NCBI GenBank assembly: GCA_001574975.1
Contig: KQ965732.1
Span: forward strand, 1,400,814-1,464,813
Source of the DNA: Gonapodya prolifera JEL478
Lineage: Eukaryota > Monoblepharomycota > Monoblepharidomycetes > Monoblepharidales > Gonapodyaceae
Reading direction: 5' to 3'
Length of the DNA: 64,000 bases
This document shows, one piece after another, positions 35,586 through 45,986 of the stretch; the stretch's first letter is position 1; each line of letters begins with the position of its first letter. The notes beneath the pieces are model-generated. The model was not told where the DNA came from, ran no database searches, and saw nothing but the letters and a program-made list of their open reading frames with translations. A program made the position numbers and the translations under genes.

Positions 35586-37649
35586 CTAGCTCTTTGCTGG
35601 GTTTGCGGTGGGGGTGGGAGCCTTGCTGTAATTGGGTGAGCGAGCGCGGTTGTTCAGGGACTTGTTGCCTGCGGTGACGCAAGGGCGGAGAGTCATTTGA
35701 GAGACAGATTGGTGCTAAATATTGATGTTTCCATGGATGAAGAGGTTCTGAGAGACTTACGTTGGATGGCCACCGCAAAGACCCTAAGCATCGTCAAGAA
35801 GTGCGTCTGGGTCTCGGTAATCTCTGATATGGCAGAACCTCGCTTCATGGATCCATCTCGCACTGAGGAGAAGTCGAACTTTTGGGGGAGGGCGGATTGA
35901 ATCCAAGTTTGCGTCAAACCAAGTTGATCGATCAAAAGCAAAAGCAAGGAAAAGTCCAACCTACCGTTGTCGCCTTCTTCATGGCGACGAGAATTGCCGC
36001 CAAGGGTTGCTCAACAAATATGTGAGCGTAGATGAGCGAGGCGAAGCCCATGGCAACTGCAGCACCATATGCTGAAAGAATCAAAAAAAGTGAAGCGCAG
36101 CGGCGAGACACGGGGTCATCGTGATAATATCAGAAGTTTTTCTGTTGCCCAAAATGCAAAATCAACCCACCTGACGCAATCATGATTGCCTGAGCAATCT
36201 GCCCTTTCGCAGAGAGTCGGGGTCCGAGCTCAAACGTACTCCCTAGGTAGTCCGCTTTGGGTACTCCCGAAACAATAGATCCATTTGGGTGGTAGAGCAG
36301 AGCATTCATGGTCTGGTACGGATATTCAGTGTCGGGCTCAGGTGGGTCCATGTAGATGCCCTTTCCCCCGGCTCTCTCGAAGGAAAGAGTAATGTTATTC
36401 TTGTAGTAGTCGCCAGTAAACTTGAGGAGGTTCAGATGGGCGGTGAGCGAGCACAGTTGAACCCCACACCTGTGGACTCACGTTGAAAACCATTTCATTT
36501 CCGATGGTATCTCTGGAAGGATTCCACGAATATCGGATGGCGTTGCCTACGCTCCCCGAGAGACAGGTTTTTGGACACTTGGTGGTGTTCACACCAACGC
36601 CGGGGATGAAGAAGTAGTCCCACCCGGTGGGGTCGCTCATGGATCGGAAGAAAACCAGTAGAGGTGTTTCGGCGTGAAAATTTGAAGACGATGGCGAGGA
36701 CTCTGTCTGGATGGTTGGGAAGGGGTTTTTTGTGACGAGAGGATTTGAGCGAGCACGGTGGACTCTTCTTACCTTTGAAGCCAAACGACGTGCTGGATTT
36801 GAAACCAAAGGGGGCGAAGTTGTCCGTGTCGTTAAGTCGCAAATTTCCCTTGCTGAAAGCCGCTGCAATCGGCGTGAGATTGTCAGCAGCCTTTCTGGCG
36901 GTAGAAGGAGCATTGTGAAGGCCGTGAGAAAGATAACGGGAGGAGAAAAGACAAGAGCTCAATACGAACGAGATCAAGGAATCTGACGATCGCAGTGGAG
37001 ATGCGAATACTGGATTCTTTCTGGCGGGCTCTGGCGAGATCTTTGATGCTGGAAGAGGCTACGGCGATGTCGGGTCAGCGAGATGCGGAGGTGAAATTAA
37101 GGCAAGCTTTGATCCGCTCACTCTCGGATATAACACTGCATATGGTTGATGTGTTTGTCACACTGCTGATTGAGACGGTGATGATGGCGACGACTAAAAT
37201 GCTGATCGGTGGATGATGAACAGTGAAGGTGGTAAGTACAACCACAGACGCCGGGCGCAAGAGCTCGAATTGAATGCGCTCACTTGAGAATAGCCAGAAT
37301 CAGTATTACAGCTTTGAGTGAATGGGTCCAAGCGGAACTTTTGCTCGTCGACGAATCTTGATCTCCTGGCGGGCTCGACTTGGATATGCTGGATCGTGCG
37401 CTTGGTGCGGGATCGCTGGATGGCTTTAGCATTGGCGGCTCGTTTAAGAGGAGATGATGTGGAGTGAAATAGATCTGGCGGGAGCAAAGTAGATGCCTGC
37501 CTCTTGGCGGGAGCCAGGCTCGAGTCCTTGACCGTAGTTTGATTGGACCCCTTGATTAGCTTTGAAACCCACCACGCATTTGCCAGGCGCCGCGAAGAGG
37601 TGATATCCTGAAGAGTGGGGTTTGGGTAACACGAGCTGCCAGCTTGCAT
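35586..37649 (-). CDS. Predicted two-helix membrane protein with a glycosylated outer domain
   Basis: A multi-exon minus-strand gene of no recognised family. Exon 1 (from ATG 37649) encodes a basic Ser-rich N-terminus ending DPFTQSCNTDSGYSQ before GTGAGC. A hydrophobic segment follows (ISILVVAIITVSISSV, ~37200). The central part, ~36980-36190, has an outer-domain look: NTTKCPKTCLSG, several N-x-S/T sites (NITLSF, NGSIVS) and paired cysteines. A second membrane helix is near 36060 (AYGAAVAMGFASLIYAHIF). The cytosolic tail carries KFDFSSVRDGSMKRGSAISE; a GTAAGT...CACCGCAG intron leads to a tail ending ANPAKS and TAG at 35588-35586. A surface or endomembrane location is inferred. Several internal joins, including the one after exon 1, are uncertain. 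Confidence 0.5.
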
Positions 37650-38839
37650 CTCCCCACCTCCAGCACTTCACCCTCTGGATCTTCGATCCTCAGATATCCA
37701 GGGCAGTCACCACGTGACAAAAATTGGTGCGAAATATCCTATACCTTTACCTGGCCCACCGCACGCGTTGTGGGGCGGGTAAAAAGTATGGGATGTTGCG
37801 CGATAGTGCGGCTCCCAGACGATGTGATGTGATGGTACCGCGGACATGTGGGTTCACAAGCCAATTTTGAAGGGAGGGCTGGAGCTGCCGGTGGGGGCGC
37901 GGAGGTGTGGTGTGGGTGGGTGGCAATCGTGGTGCGGATTACAATCGGAATGAATCGGTACTGATAGCGGATGAAAAGGGCGCGAGGTGGGAGAGAGGAG
38001 TGAATTGCGGGGGTGTATTCGAAGGACGGCGACGGGGGGCGGGGGACCTCGGGACGAGGTGGAGATTGGTGGATATTCTCATGTCCACACCTTTTCAGGC
38101 GAAGACACTTCGGTCATAACCACGAGACTAACATGGGCAGGGTACAATTGTACGATTAGCAACGTACGTAACGTTGGCATATTGGCATGTCGCGACGCCT
38201 TGCATGACGATATTCTTTGAAGAAACGCATGGGGGATCGTGCATGAGAGATGTAATTGTGGTAGACTGAACGGATTACAAATGAGGTAGCGGGTGGGAAA
38301 GGTTCGTGCGAGCGACAAAGCCAGGCGAACGAGGATTCCCCGGTGGGGGAAGGACGAAAGGGCTGTTAGGGCTGAGGAGATGCGACACGCGGGGGACAGG
38401 CAGGGCAGCGAGGGAGATCGGGACTGCGCGGGGGAGGAATCGGCGCGGAGAGGGAGGGAGAGATGAGGAGCAGCGTGCGGGTGTGGAGGGGATGATGCAA
38501 CGATTGCGATTGTTCCGTGATGTGCCACAGGAGGCGAAGCTGCGGTCGAGTTAGCGGACTGTGAATCGAGACGACAGAGCGCGGGAGGCGGGAGATCACG
38601 CAGGTGAGCGCGGCAGAGGGACGCGGCGAGGGATGCGATGTGGGGCTGTGGGGGATGGCGCGGGATGGGCGGATGGGGCGGATGTGAGAGAGCGCGAGGG
38701 AGGGGCGAAGGGAAGACAGACGCACCGCGCAGATGGCACAGACGATGGGTGGAGCGCGCGTGGGAGGAGGTGCAGGGGTGGCGTGCGTGAGAGCGTGGAC
38801 TCGCGGCTGCACCCGTCACTCACACACTCCTCCCAGCAA
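37650..38839. other. Divergent intergenic region, no gene supported
   Basis: It lies between the membrane-protein gene (-) and the disordered-protein gene (+). A CACGTGAC motif at 37711-37718 is a possible bHLH (Cbf1-type) site. Open frames on both strands at 38.08-38.84 kb reflect high GC and low stop frequency. Confidence 0.5.
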
Positions 38840-41737
38840 ATGCCCCACTCGCCGCACGCGCCGCCGCAGCCGCTCGCGCTGTCGCCCCAGCAGCACGACG
38901 CTTCCTACAGATCGCGCTACTCGTGGTCGCACTCCCTCATGCACCCGTCGGCACCCCCGTTACCATGGGGATCCGTCCTACTCGCATCGCCCCAGTCGCA
39001 GTCTCCTTCCTCCGACTCGCACCCATCCACGCACTCGCAATCCTCGCGGCCATTCTCCTCGTCCTCCCTCGCCTCGCTCACGTCTCGATCTCCCCTCTCC
39101 CCGTCGCACGCCACGGCCGCTGACTCGGACACGGAATCTGTCGCTTCCTCCCGCTCCTTTCTCGACTCGATCCGCCGCGTCGCCTCAGAGGGCCTGGTCG
39201 ATTCCTCACCGCGCTCGCCGGGACGACAGCCTCAGCCTCAGTCTCGCTCGACTGCACGCGACTCCCACCCTGCCTTGACAGACCACGACGACCACTCCTC
39301 CAACTACACAGGACAGAACGCGCCCCGCCGACAACCGCCCCAACCCACCTCTTCTACACCGCCCACCCCCCCACCGCGCTCGCGACCGTCCTCCACACCC
39401 GCATCCGGCCTCGCATCCCCAATCCGCACCGGAAGCGCACTCCTGTCCCGCTCCCAGACCGCGCTGCAGGCCGAGCTTGAGGATATGATGATGCGAGGAG
39501 AGCCAGGGACGGTCAGAGGGGATCCACGGGGACGTGAGAGAGGCGATCCCGGGTGGAGTGGGTCGGTGGAGTCTGGCGCGAGAGGTGACGGCGGATTCAG
39601 AGGATCCGCAGAGTCTGGAATGCGGGAAGATTGGAATAGGGCGTCGGCAGAGTCCGGGGGGATGCCGAGAGGCGAGGTTGGATTCCGAGCATCGGCAGAG
39701 TCTGGCGGGAAGCGAGGATCCGTCGAGTCCGGCGGCGGACGAACACGACCAGACGGAGGATTCAGAGGACCCTCCGACGCCGCCACGCCGCGCTCCACCC
39801 GCGGGTCTCGCGACTCACTCGCGCAGACCTCGTCCACCACCTCACCCTCCCAACCACGCCGCTCCTCCACCGCCCCGCCGCCCATCCCCCCGCGCCCCGC
39901 CGCGACAGAACCCTCGCGGCCGCAAAGGTGGTCCGCGTGGTCCGGCACGTCGTCGTCCTCGCCATACTCCTCCCACACCCACCCGACATCCCCCACCCCC
40001 GCCCCCGCCCACGACGCCGAGGACGCGGACGGGGACGCATCGTACCCGCCACGAATCGACTCGGCGCGCGTGCTGCCCCCCGACGCAACCTTCCCGCCCG
40101 GCAGTGTGGGGCCCGGGATGGCGCCCGAGCGGAGCAGGGACGGCGTGCCGTGGTGGCCGCTCGGGGAGGGCGATTTGGTGCCGCATGGGGAGGACGGCGA
40201 AGGTGGCGGTGGTGTGGGCCAGGAGGGGAATGGTGCTGGTGTAGGTGTGGAACACGCGGGAGCCGCAGATGCTCAGTGGCGTGACCCTAACAGAGACTCG
40301 ACGGGACCCCCCCGAGGTGACGACCGGAGAGATCTCGCCCCGCCGCTAGCGCAGACACAGGCACAGGCGCACGTCGAGCCCAAGCCCTCGCAGGACGCGC
40401 GCCGCCCACGGTGGAACTTTCTGCGCTACACCCCGCGGCCCGTGTCACATCCTCCGCCTCCCATACCCGGGAATGGAGGGGAGGGAAGGCACAGGGACGG
40501 CGATACCGACGGCGTCGCGTCCCGCGGGCACGCATCCCACGACGGCCGCTCCGACACCGACTCGGCCGACTCGGACCGGGACGACGGCGTTGGGTGGCAC
40601 GCGATACCCCTGCGCGACCCCTCGCCCGGCGAAGGGAGGGACGATGGCGAGCAGCGCGAACAACAGGCGTCGCGGGGTGGAAGTACGGGGAGTGTTGTAG
40701 TGCATGACCCTCCCAGCGGTGGGGGCGGAAGTGGAGTGGGGAGCGTGGTTTTGGTTGGAAGTGCCATGGCGAGTCGGGTCGGGAGCGTGGGCGATGTTAG
40801 TGCCAGTGGTGGGGGGAGCTACGCGCAGGCGAGGGAGCGGGCGGTTGAGAGGGAGCGCGGGTGGGGTGGTGGGAACGGGAACGGAAATGGGGGTCATGGG
40901 GAAGGTGCGGATGCCACGTGGGAGGACCATGAGCACGACCAACAGTCCCCGATGGAAACGGATGAGAGTGGCGCGTGGGAAGACGTCACGTCGGGGACTT
41001 CTGCAGGCGAAGGCGAGGGGGAGGACGTCGACGGGGACGACGGTGCGGACTCCCACGCCTCCATAACCGAATCCTACATCGCCCCGCTCCGCGACCGCGA
41101 CGCAGAGTCCCCCTCTGAACACTCACACGACACGCCGCCGGGGCCGGACATCGTCCCGGCCGACCCAAACAATGTGGGGCGCTCGGCAGCCATCATGCTG
41201 CGCCCTCCTCCGCCCCGGTCCGCGCGGCCAGGACGTCCTGTTCTTCGCCCACGTGGGGTAGGTGGCAGCGACACCAACGCCACAACGCCGCCTCAGCGTC
41301 GACGGTGGACGTTGCGGTTTCATGGGCATACCCTCGTACATCCCGCCCCGCGACATGACCGGCGCGTGCCCCCGCCCGACGTGCTGAGCGATGCAGAGGT
41401 GCACGAGTTTAAGCTGCAGGAAGCCGAAATGCGCCGGGCGTGCGAGGAGGAGCAGCGCAGGGTTTTGCTGTACGGGGCCGGAAATAGCGGCGGCGTGGGC
41501 GGTGGTGGAGGGGTGGGTGGTGGTGGTGGCGGCGGCTTTGAGGGTGGGGATGAGAACTACGGTCCAGGTGGAGGAGGGCAGCACCCCGCCGGTGTGGGAA
41601 GTGGCACGGGAAGCTCGGAGCTCAAGAAGCGGATCGTCGGGTTCGGGTCTGGGATGGGCGGCGGAGGTGCGGACGAGGAGGAAGCCAAAGCGGGCAAGAA
41701 GAAAGGTCTAGCGGGATTGTTTGGGTTCAAGCGGTGA
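38840..41737 (+). CDS. Long disordered protein with repeats and a basic amphipathic tail
   Basis: One uninterrupted frame of about 965 residues from ATG 38840 (MPHSPHAPPQ); the frame opens upstream to ATG 38561 but that stretch is Arg/Gly-rich and resembles untranslated GC-rich DNA. Composition is Ser, Pro, Arg, Gly and Asp-rich throughout. Imperfect AESG repeats lie at 39.55-39.75 kb. A possibly helical patch near residues 850-875 (DVLSDAEVHEFKLQEAEM, RRACEEEQRRVLL) is the only ordered-looking region. A poly-Gly run follows and the end is GKKKGLAGLFGFKR, basic with aromatics, much like the tail of the protein ending at 12570. I recognise no family; a scaffold or polarity-type role would be a guess. 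Confidence 0.65.
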   Translation: MPHSPHAPPQPLALSPQQHDASYRSRYSWSHSLMHPSAPPLPWGSVLLASPQSQSPSSDSHPSTHSQSSRPFSSSSLASLTSRSPLSPSHATAADSDTESVASSRSFLDSIRRVASEGLVDSSPRSPGRQPQPQSRSTARDSHPALTDHDDHSSNYTGQNAPRRQPPQPTSSTPPTPPPRSRPSSTPASGLASPIRTGSALLSRSQTALQAELEDMMMRGEPGTVRGDPRGRERGDPGWSGSVESGARGDGGFRGSAESGMREDWNRASAESGGMPRGEVGFRASAESGGKRGSVESGGGRTRPDGGFRGPSDAATPRSTRGSRDSLAQTSSTTSPSQPRRSSTAPPPIPPRPAATEPSRPQRWSAWSGTSSSSPYSSHTHPTSPTPAPAHDAEDADGDASYPPRIDSARVLPPDATFPPGSVGPGMAPERSRDGVPWWPLGEGDLVPHGEDGEGGGGVGQEGNGAGVGVEHAGAADAQWRDPNRDSTGPPRGDDRRDLAPPLAQTQAQAHVEPKPSQDARRPRWNFLRYTPRPVSHPPPPIPGNGGEGRHRDGDTDGVASRGHASHDGRSDTDSADSDRDDGVGWHAIPLRDPSPGEGRDDGEQREQQASRGGSTGSVVVHDPPSGGGGSGVGSVVLVGSAMASRVGSVGDVSASGGGSYAQARERAVERERGWGGGNGNGNGGHGEGADATWEDHEHDQQSPMETDESGAWEDVTSGTSAGEGEGEDVDGDDGADSHASITESYIAPLRDRDAESPSEHSHDTPPGPDIVPADPNNVGRSAAIMLRPPPPRSARPGRPVLRPRGVGGSDTNATTPPQRRRWTLRFHGHTLVHPAPRHDRRVPPPDVLSDAEVHEFKLQEAEMRRACEEEQRRVLLYGAGNSGGVGGGGGVGGGGGGGFEGGDENYGPGGGGQHPAGVGSGTGSSELKKRIVGFGSGMGGGGADEEEAKAGKKKGLAGLFGFKR
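39553..39765 (+). repeat. Imperfect SAESG coding repeats
   Basis: Units GSVESGARGDGGFRG, GSAESGMREDWNR, ASAESGGMPRGEVGFR, ASAESGGKR and GSVESGGGR follow each other in the disordered protein. DNA copies keep TCGGCAGAGTCYGG cores. Confidence 0.75.
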
Positions 41738-42028
41738 CGCAGGAGTGGTGGGTTGTTTTGGGGAATCGGTACATGTATATTTAATTCGGGGCTGTGTCAG
41801 TGGTGTCAGTGGTGTGTGTTATTCTGGATGATGAATAGATGGGTGGTTAGCTGTGGAAGGTGGTCCGGATTGCTGATGTCCAACGACTCGATTCTTGCAC
41901 CTGAAGTAAATTCAAATGGTTTGCTTATTATTGGGTTACATATTAGATGTCACAACCAGCTTCTCATGAATCACAACAAACGTATATGACAAGGGCTAGT
42001 GTTCAAAATCTTTTCCCCATCACCTCGC

Positions 42029-44090
42029 TCACCGCCCCCCTCTCGCCTGACTAGCTTTTCGCTCCAAAATCTCTTTGACCATCCTTTTTTTGTACGCGTC
42101 TCGCTTGCGCGTGTGTAAATACCTCACAATCATCTCGTCCAGTCTGCGTCGTTCAGTTACGATTTAGTGCAGTGATATGGGTGGTGTAGTCAGAAGTGTA
42201 GCAGGTGAGGTAGTTTTGGTGGGCCACCGACATATCGAGACGTTCATCGTGAGAAAGGTCAGTTCACACTGATGTGCTCACACATCGCAAGCACTCGCGT
42301 AACCCACGTGATATTTCCCCCTATATCCCCCCTCAGCGTCGCAAACGTCCTGTCCGACGCAAACTTCAAAAAATCGCCTCTGCTCATCGAAATCGTCTCG
42401 ACCCAGTCCTCCGCGACGACGCTGGCGCCTCTGCGCACGACGTTGGCAGAGTACACTGCGGACGCGGCCTCCCTCTTGTTTTGGACGTGGGCAACACTGC
42501 CCTCGCCAAAGTATTGGCCCGGATTCACTTGGGCCACCACGAGAAGTTTTGTCGCGACGGATTCCTGCGGCCCCAAGGGGACTCCAGGGTCATGCCGAGA
42601 TAGTGTCACGCTGTTGTTCCAAAGTGTGGTTTGGCGGAAGTTGACGAGTTTGACGACGCGGCAGTGACCGCGGAGGAGGAAGTAGATAGTGTCTGAAGCT
42701 GTGTCGCCTTCGTAGATAATGGTGGTGTTTGGTGGGTACTTTGGCGTTCAAGAAGTGGGTCAAGATTTTCAAAAAGGAGGTTTTGCGTAAATGTTGAAGG
42801 TCATCCCACCATGGCATCCTCGCACGCACCTCGTCAATCCGACACGCCTCTGCAACTTTTCTGGCGTCAACCGGGAAGGTTCTGAACAGTGGAATCTCTC
42901 TAAACCTCTCAACCCTTTTGAGGATCTCCTTCTCCGTGGTTTCGCTAATCACGCGCTCAAAGTCCTCCTTTGTCACCATGAGCAGTTCCGTGTATCGTTT
43001 GGTCATGATGGAGGCACCTCGCTTGGAGTTCTGAAGAAGGGCGAGCTCGCCAAAACTGTCTCCGTGGGAGAGGGTGTTGATGATATACGAGAGTGAACGG
43101 TTGGAGCGAGGATCTTTCTCGGTCTTGAAACTGGGTTGGGAAAGTGATCGAACCAGGAGATGTTAACACAACGTACAAGCACGATTCGGGGGAAAAGAAT
43201 CTCACACGATGACCTCGCCACTCAAAATGATGTAAAAGTAGCACGGATCCTGACCTGCAATGTTGGCATCGGACTGATTCAATATTAATAGTCCCCTTTC
43301 ACCAGACAGCGTGCTGTATCACACCTTCTCTCATGACCAATCTTCCGCTGGTCAGAGCCTCGTACAGGCCGTACTTTGTCAACTCCTCTTGCACTCGTTT
43401 GGGCCACTTAGAGAAGCACTTGAGCCTCACACAAAACGCCAATAATCTTTCCGACTCTTCTTTTGTCCTGAGACTCAATGGTTTCTTGAAGGTATCCCTC
43501 AAGTCACTGGCGATCATTGTCCGAATGAGCGACGCTTCAAAATCCTTTGTGTCGGACCCGCCATCCCCCTCCGCACCGCTCCCCTTGGTCAGGAGCCCCA
43601 ACCTCTTCCCAAAATGTCTGTTTTCCATCCGCATTCGCTCTTCAATCTCCACTCGAAGCTCGGTCGGCATGGGCACCTTGTCCGAGATCCGGTCAGACGC
43701 TCGCAACCACGAGTTAAATCGGCGGATTCGCTCGAATGCGATCCGCCACAGACGGCGATAATGCATGCGCATCATAGCTCTCGTTTCGGGGGAGTCTGTA
43801 TCGTTGTCCAAAGATTCTGCGCTTCCAGACTCCATGGGTGAGGATGTCGTCGCGTATGCTGCGGATTCGGTTGAATTGTTTGTAGTGGAGGCATTGGCGG
43901 TGGAGAGAAGTGCGTCAGAGGCAGCGATGCGTGTCTCGGTGTCTGGAATAGTGGATTCGGTCGCCATCGATCCTGCGGACAGGGCCATCCAAACCCGATC
44001 ACACGGCATTGTCGAACCGGGGAAGATTCCCCATATGCCAGCCAACTTTCTAAGTCCCCTTGGTATTCTCAAGGCGTCTCCGAGCTTCAT
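42029..44090 (-). CDS. Protein with two cyclic-nucleotide-binding domains (CNBD2-like)
   Basis: Exon 1, from ATG 44090, ends LVMREG; an intron (GTGTGA...TTGCAG) joins it to QDPCYFYIILSGEVIV, a cNMP-binding beta roll. After another intron comes LSHGDSFGELALLQNSKRGA, a near-canonical phosphate-binding cassette (FGELAL...R-x-A). A second roll follows at ~42740-42300: YPPNTTIIYEGD, YFLLRGHCRVVKL, QYFGEGSVAHVQNKREAAS, whose cassette is degenerate. The final intron, with AT before GTGTGA, joins to LDEMIVRYLHTRKRDAYKKR and ends at TGA 42031-42029. A basic stretch WRIAFERIRRFNSWLRASDR before the first domain resembles CNBD2, known from sperm function. No kinase, channel or GEF domain is present, so it is a cAMP/cGMP sensor or adaptor. 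A flagellar role is inferred. Confidence 0.75.
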
Positions 44091-44472
44091 TCGCGCTTCG
44101 AAATATGAGCCACTGTCATGAGATCAAAAGCTCCCCCTAACCAGGATACTGGCACGTCAGAATGACTCAGGCACACTTACCAGCTTCCACTTTGCAAGCA
44201 ATGGGTCAGAACTCACAAGAAATCAGCTCTCAGTACACATATCACGTCCAGAAGAACTCAACTTTCGACGGCAAGCCTCACCTGGTTTGCCAGCTCGAAG
44301 TTGCTGCAGACATTCCACAGCGACACCACTTAGCTCTCAGCATTTAATGCAACATCCTCTCGAAAACTAATGTAAACTGACTTGTGTCCTTTTCATCAAC
44401 TGTGGTCGTAGACGGCAGCAGAACGGACCGAAAATTTTCATCTTTCTGATTCCCACTCTTTCATAGCACAAA
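44091..44472. other. Divergent promoter region of the CNBD and SDR genes
   Basis: About 380 bases between two start codons pointing away from each other. I see no motif or short gene beyond that arrangement. Confidence 0.5.
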
Positions 44473-45901
44473 ATGTCCAAGAAATCTCTGCAGGACAAGG
44501 TAAGCTTGCCCTCATCACAAACGGTGCACTCCCAATAGCACATCATTCCCCTACTCTGACCACATTTACTTCCGTGACCGGACTCTGATGCTGTCCTAGG
44601 TCGCCATCATCACGGGCGGAGGCTCCGGCTTTGGCGAAGGAACGGCTAAGCTCTACGCGAGCGAGGGCGCAAAGATTGTCGTCGTGGACTTGAGTGCGTG
44701 TGGTTTTCGGTCATTTCTTTCCATTCCGTCATCCAAACCTCGCTTACAGACGGTGATGCTGCGAACCGTGTTGCCGAGGAAATCAAGCAATCGGGTGGTA
44801 GGCATCTTGTCGTGATGGCTAGGGTGCGATTCCTCTCAACATCAAACTTGTTCCAGGGGACGCAAGGGGAATCAAGGCCGATGTTACCAAAAAGTGAGTC
44901 TCAGCCGATTTTGGACACTCTTAGTGTACTTTGCCGATGCAATTGTGTTTGAATGGTCTACAGAGCCGATGTCGCTGCTTTCGCAAAGGTGATTTCTTGT
45001 GGTGGGCTTTTGGCATAATGACACGACCGATTGAGACCGTTTTCATGTAGCTGGCACTTGACGCTTTCGGACGAATTGACATTCTTGTCAAGTGAGCTAC
45101 GGGGGACCAACCATTCCTGTCTTGGAGCGTCACCAACAGGTTCTCAACAGCAACGCCGGATACACCCATCGCAACCAGCCCATGCTGGACGTCAGCGAAG
45201 AGCAGTTTGACAGGGTGTTCGATGTCAACGTCAAGGGTTTGTACCATGACGAAAGGTCACCAGTTTGATACTTGTCCTGATTCCAATCTTGCAGCCATTT
45301 TCCTCGCGGCCAAGGAGGTCATTCCCGTTTTCCGAGCCCAAGGAACGGGTGGATGTATTATCAACACTGCCTGTAAGCTCATGTCTCTTCGCTGCTTGGG
45401 AAACGCAACATTATCAATATCCCTTTGAACACAGCGACTGCCGGACTCCGACCAAGACCCGGCCTTGTTTGGTACAACTCCAGCAAGGGAGCCGTGATCA
45501 CAATGACCAAATCTATGGGTACGTGGGAACTATACCGAAAACCGCACGTTCCCTTTTCTGAATCCCGTCTGACGTTGCTGCAGCCGTGGAACTGGCACCT
45601 GAAAAAATTCGCGTTAACGCCATCTGCCCCGTCGCGGGAGAAACAGGCATGCTCGCCGACTTCATGGGTCAGGACACTGCCGAGATTCGGGCAAAGTTTG
45701 TCGCCTCCGTCCCGCTTGGAAGACTCTCACTGCCTCAAGAGTGAGTTCCCCCTCTTTGCCTCCGAATCGCGCTTCGTGACTCAACCGCGACCGCCGACCG
45801 CCGACCGCCTCTGCAGCATCGCCGAGTCGGCGCTGTACTTGGCCACACAAACCTTCACGACCGGTGTCGCCCTGGAGATTGACGGCGGAAGATGTATCTG
45901 A
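44473..45901 (+). CDS. Short-chain dehydrogenase/reductase, classical type
   Basis: The product is about 255 residues in some nine short exons. ATG 44473 gives MSKKSLQDK, then VAIITGGGSGFGEGTAKLYA (NAD(P)-binding TGxxxGxG, ~44600), KIVVVDL, KADVAAFAKLALDAFGRIDI, NNAGYTHRNQPMLD (45150), AIFLAAKEVIPVFRAQGTGG, the active site YNSSKGAVITMTKSM (YxxxK, ~45473), RVNAICPVAGETGMLADFMG and a C-terminal TQTFTTGVALEIDGGRCI closing at TGA 45899-45901. The acidic residue after the second strand (VVVDL) suggests NAD preference. The pattern matches the 3-oxoacyl-ACP reductase/glucose 1-dehydrogenase-like branch; the substrate cannot be told. Introns of ~50-110 bases interrupt it with consensus GT-AG ends. 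Cytosolic; no targeting peptide is seen. Confidence 0.88.
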
Positions 45902-45986
45902 GCATGTAATCTTTGAAATTGACCTATATACATAAAATGCTCCACGAGTTTTGTAGTACGCTGTTCTGTCCGCTGTGCTATGTCCG

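Noticed and set aside
38079-38819. 246-codon minus-strand frame
   Set aside because: It has no domain, overlaps the divergent promoter and the neighbouring plus-strand gene start, and is explained by high GC and few stops.
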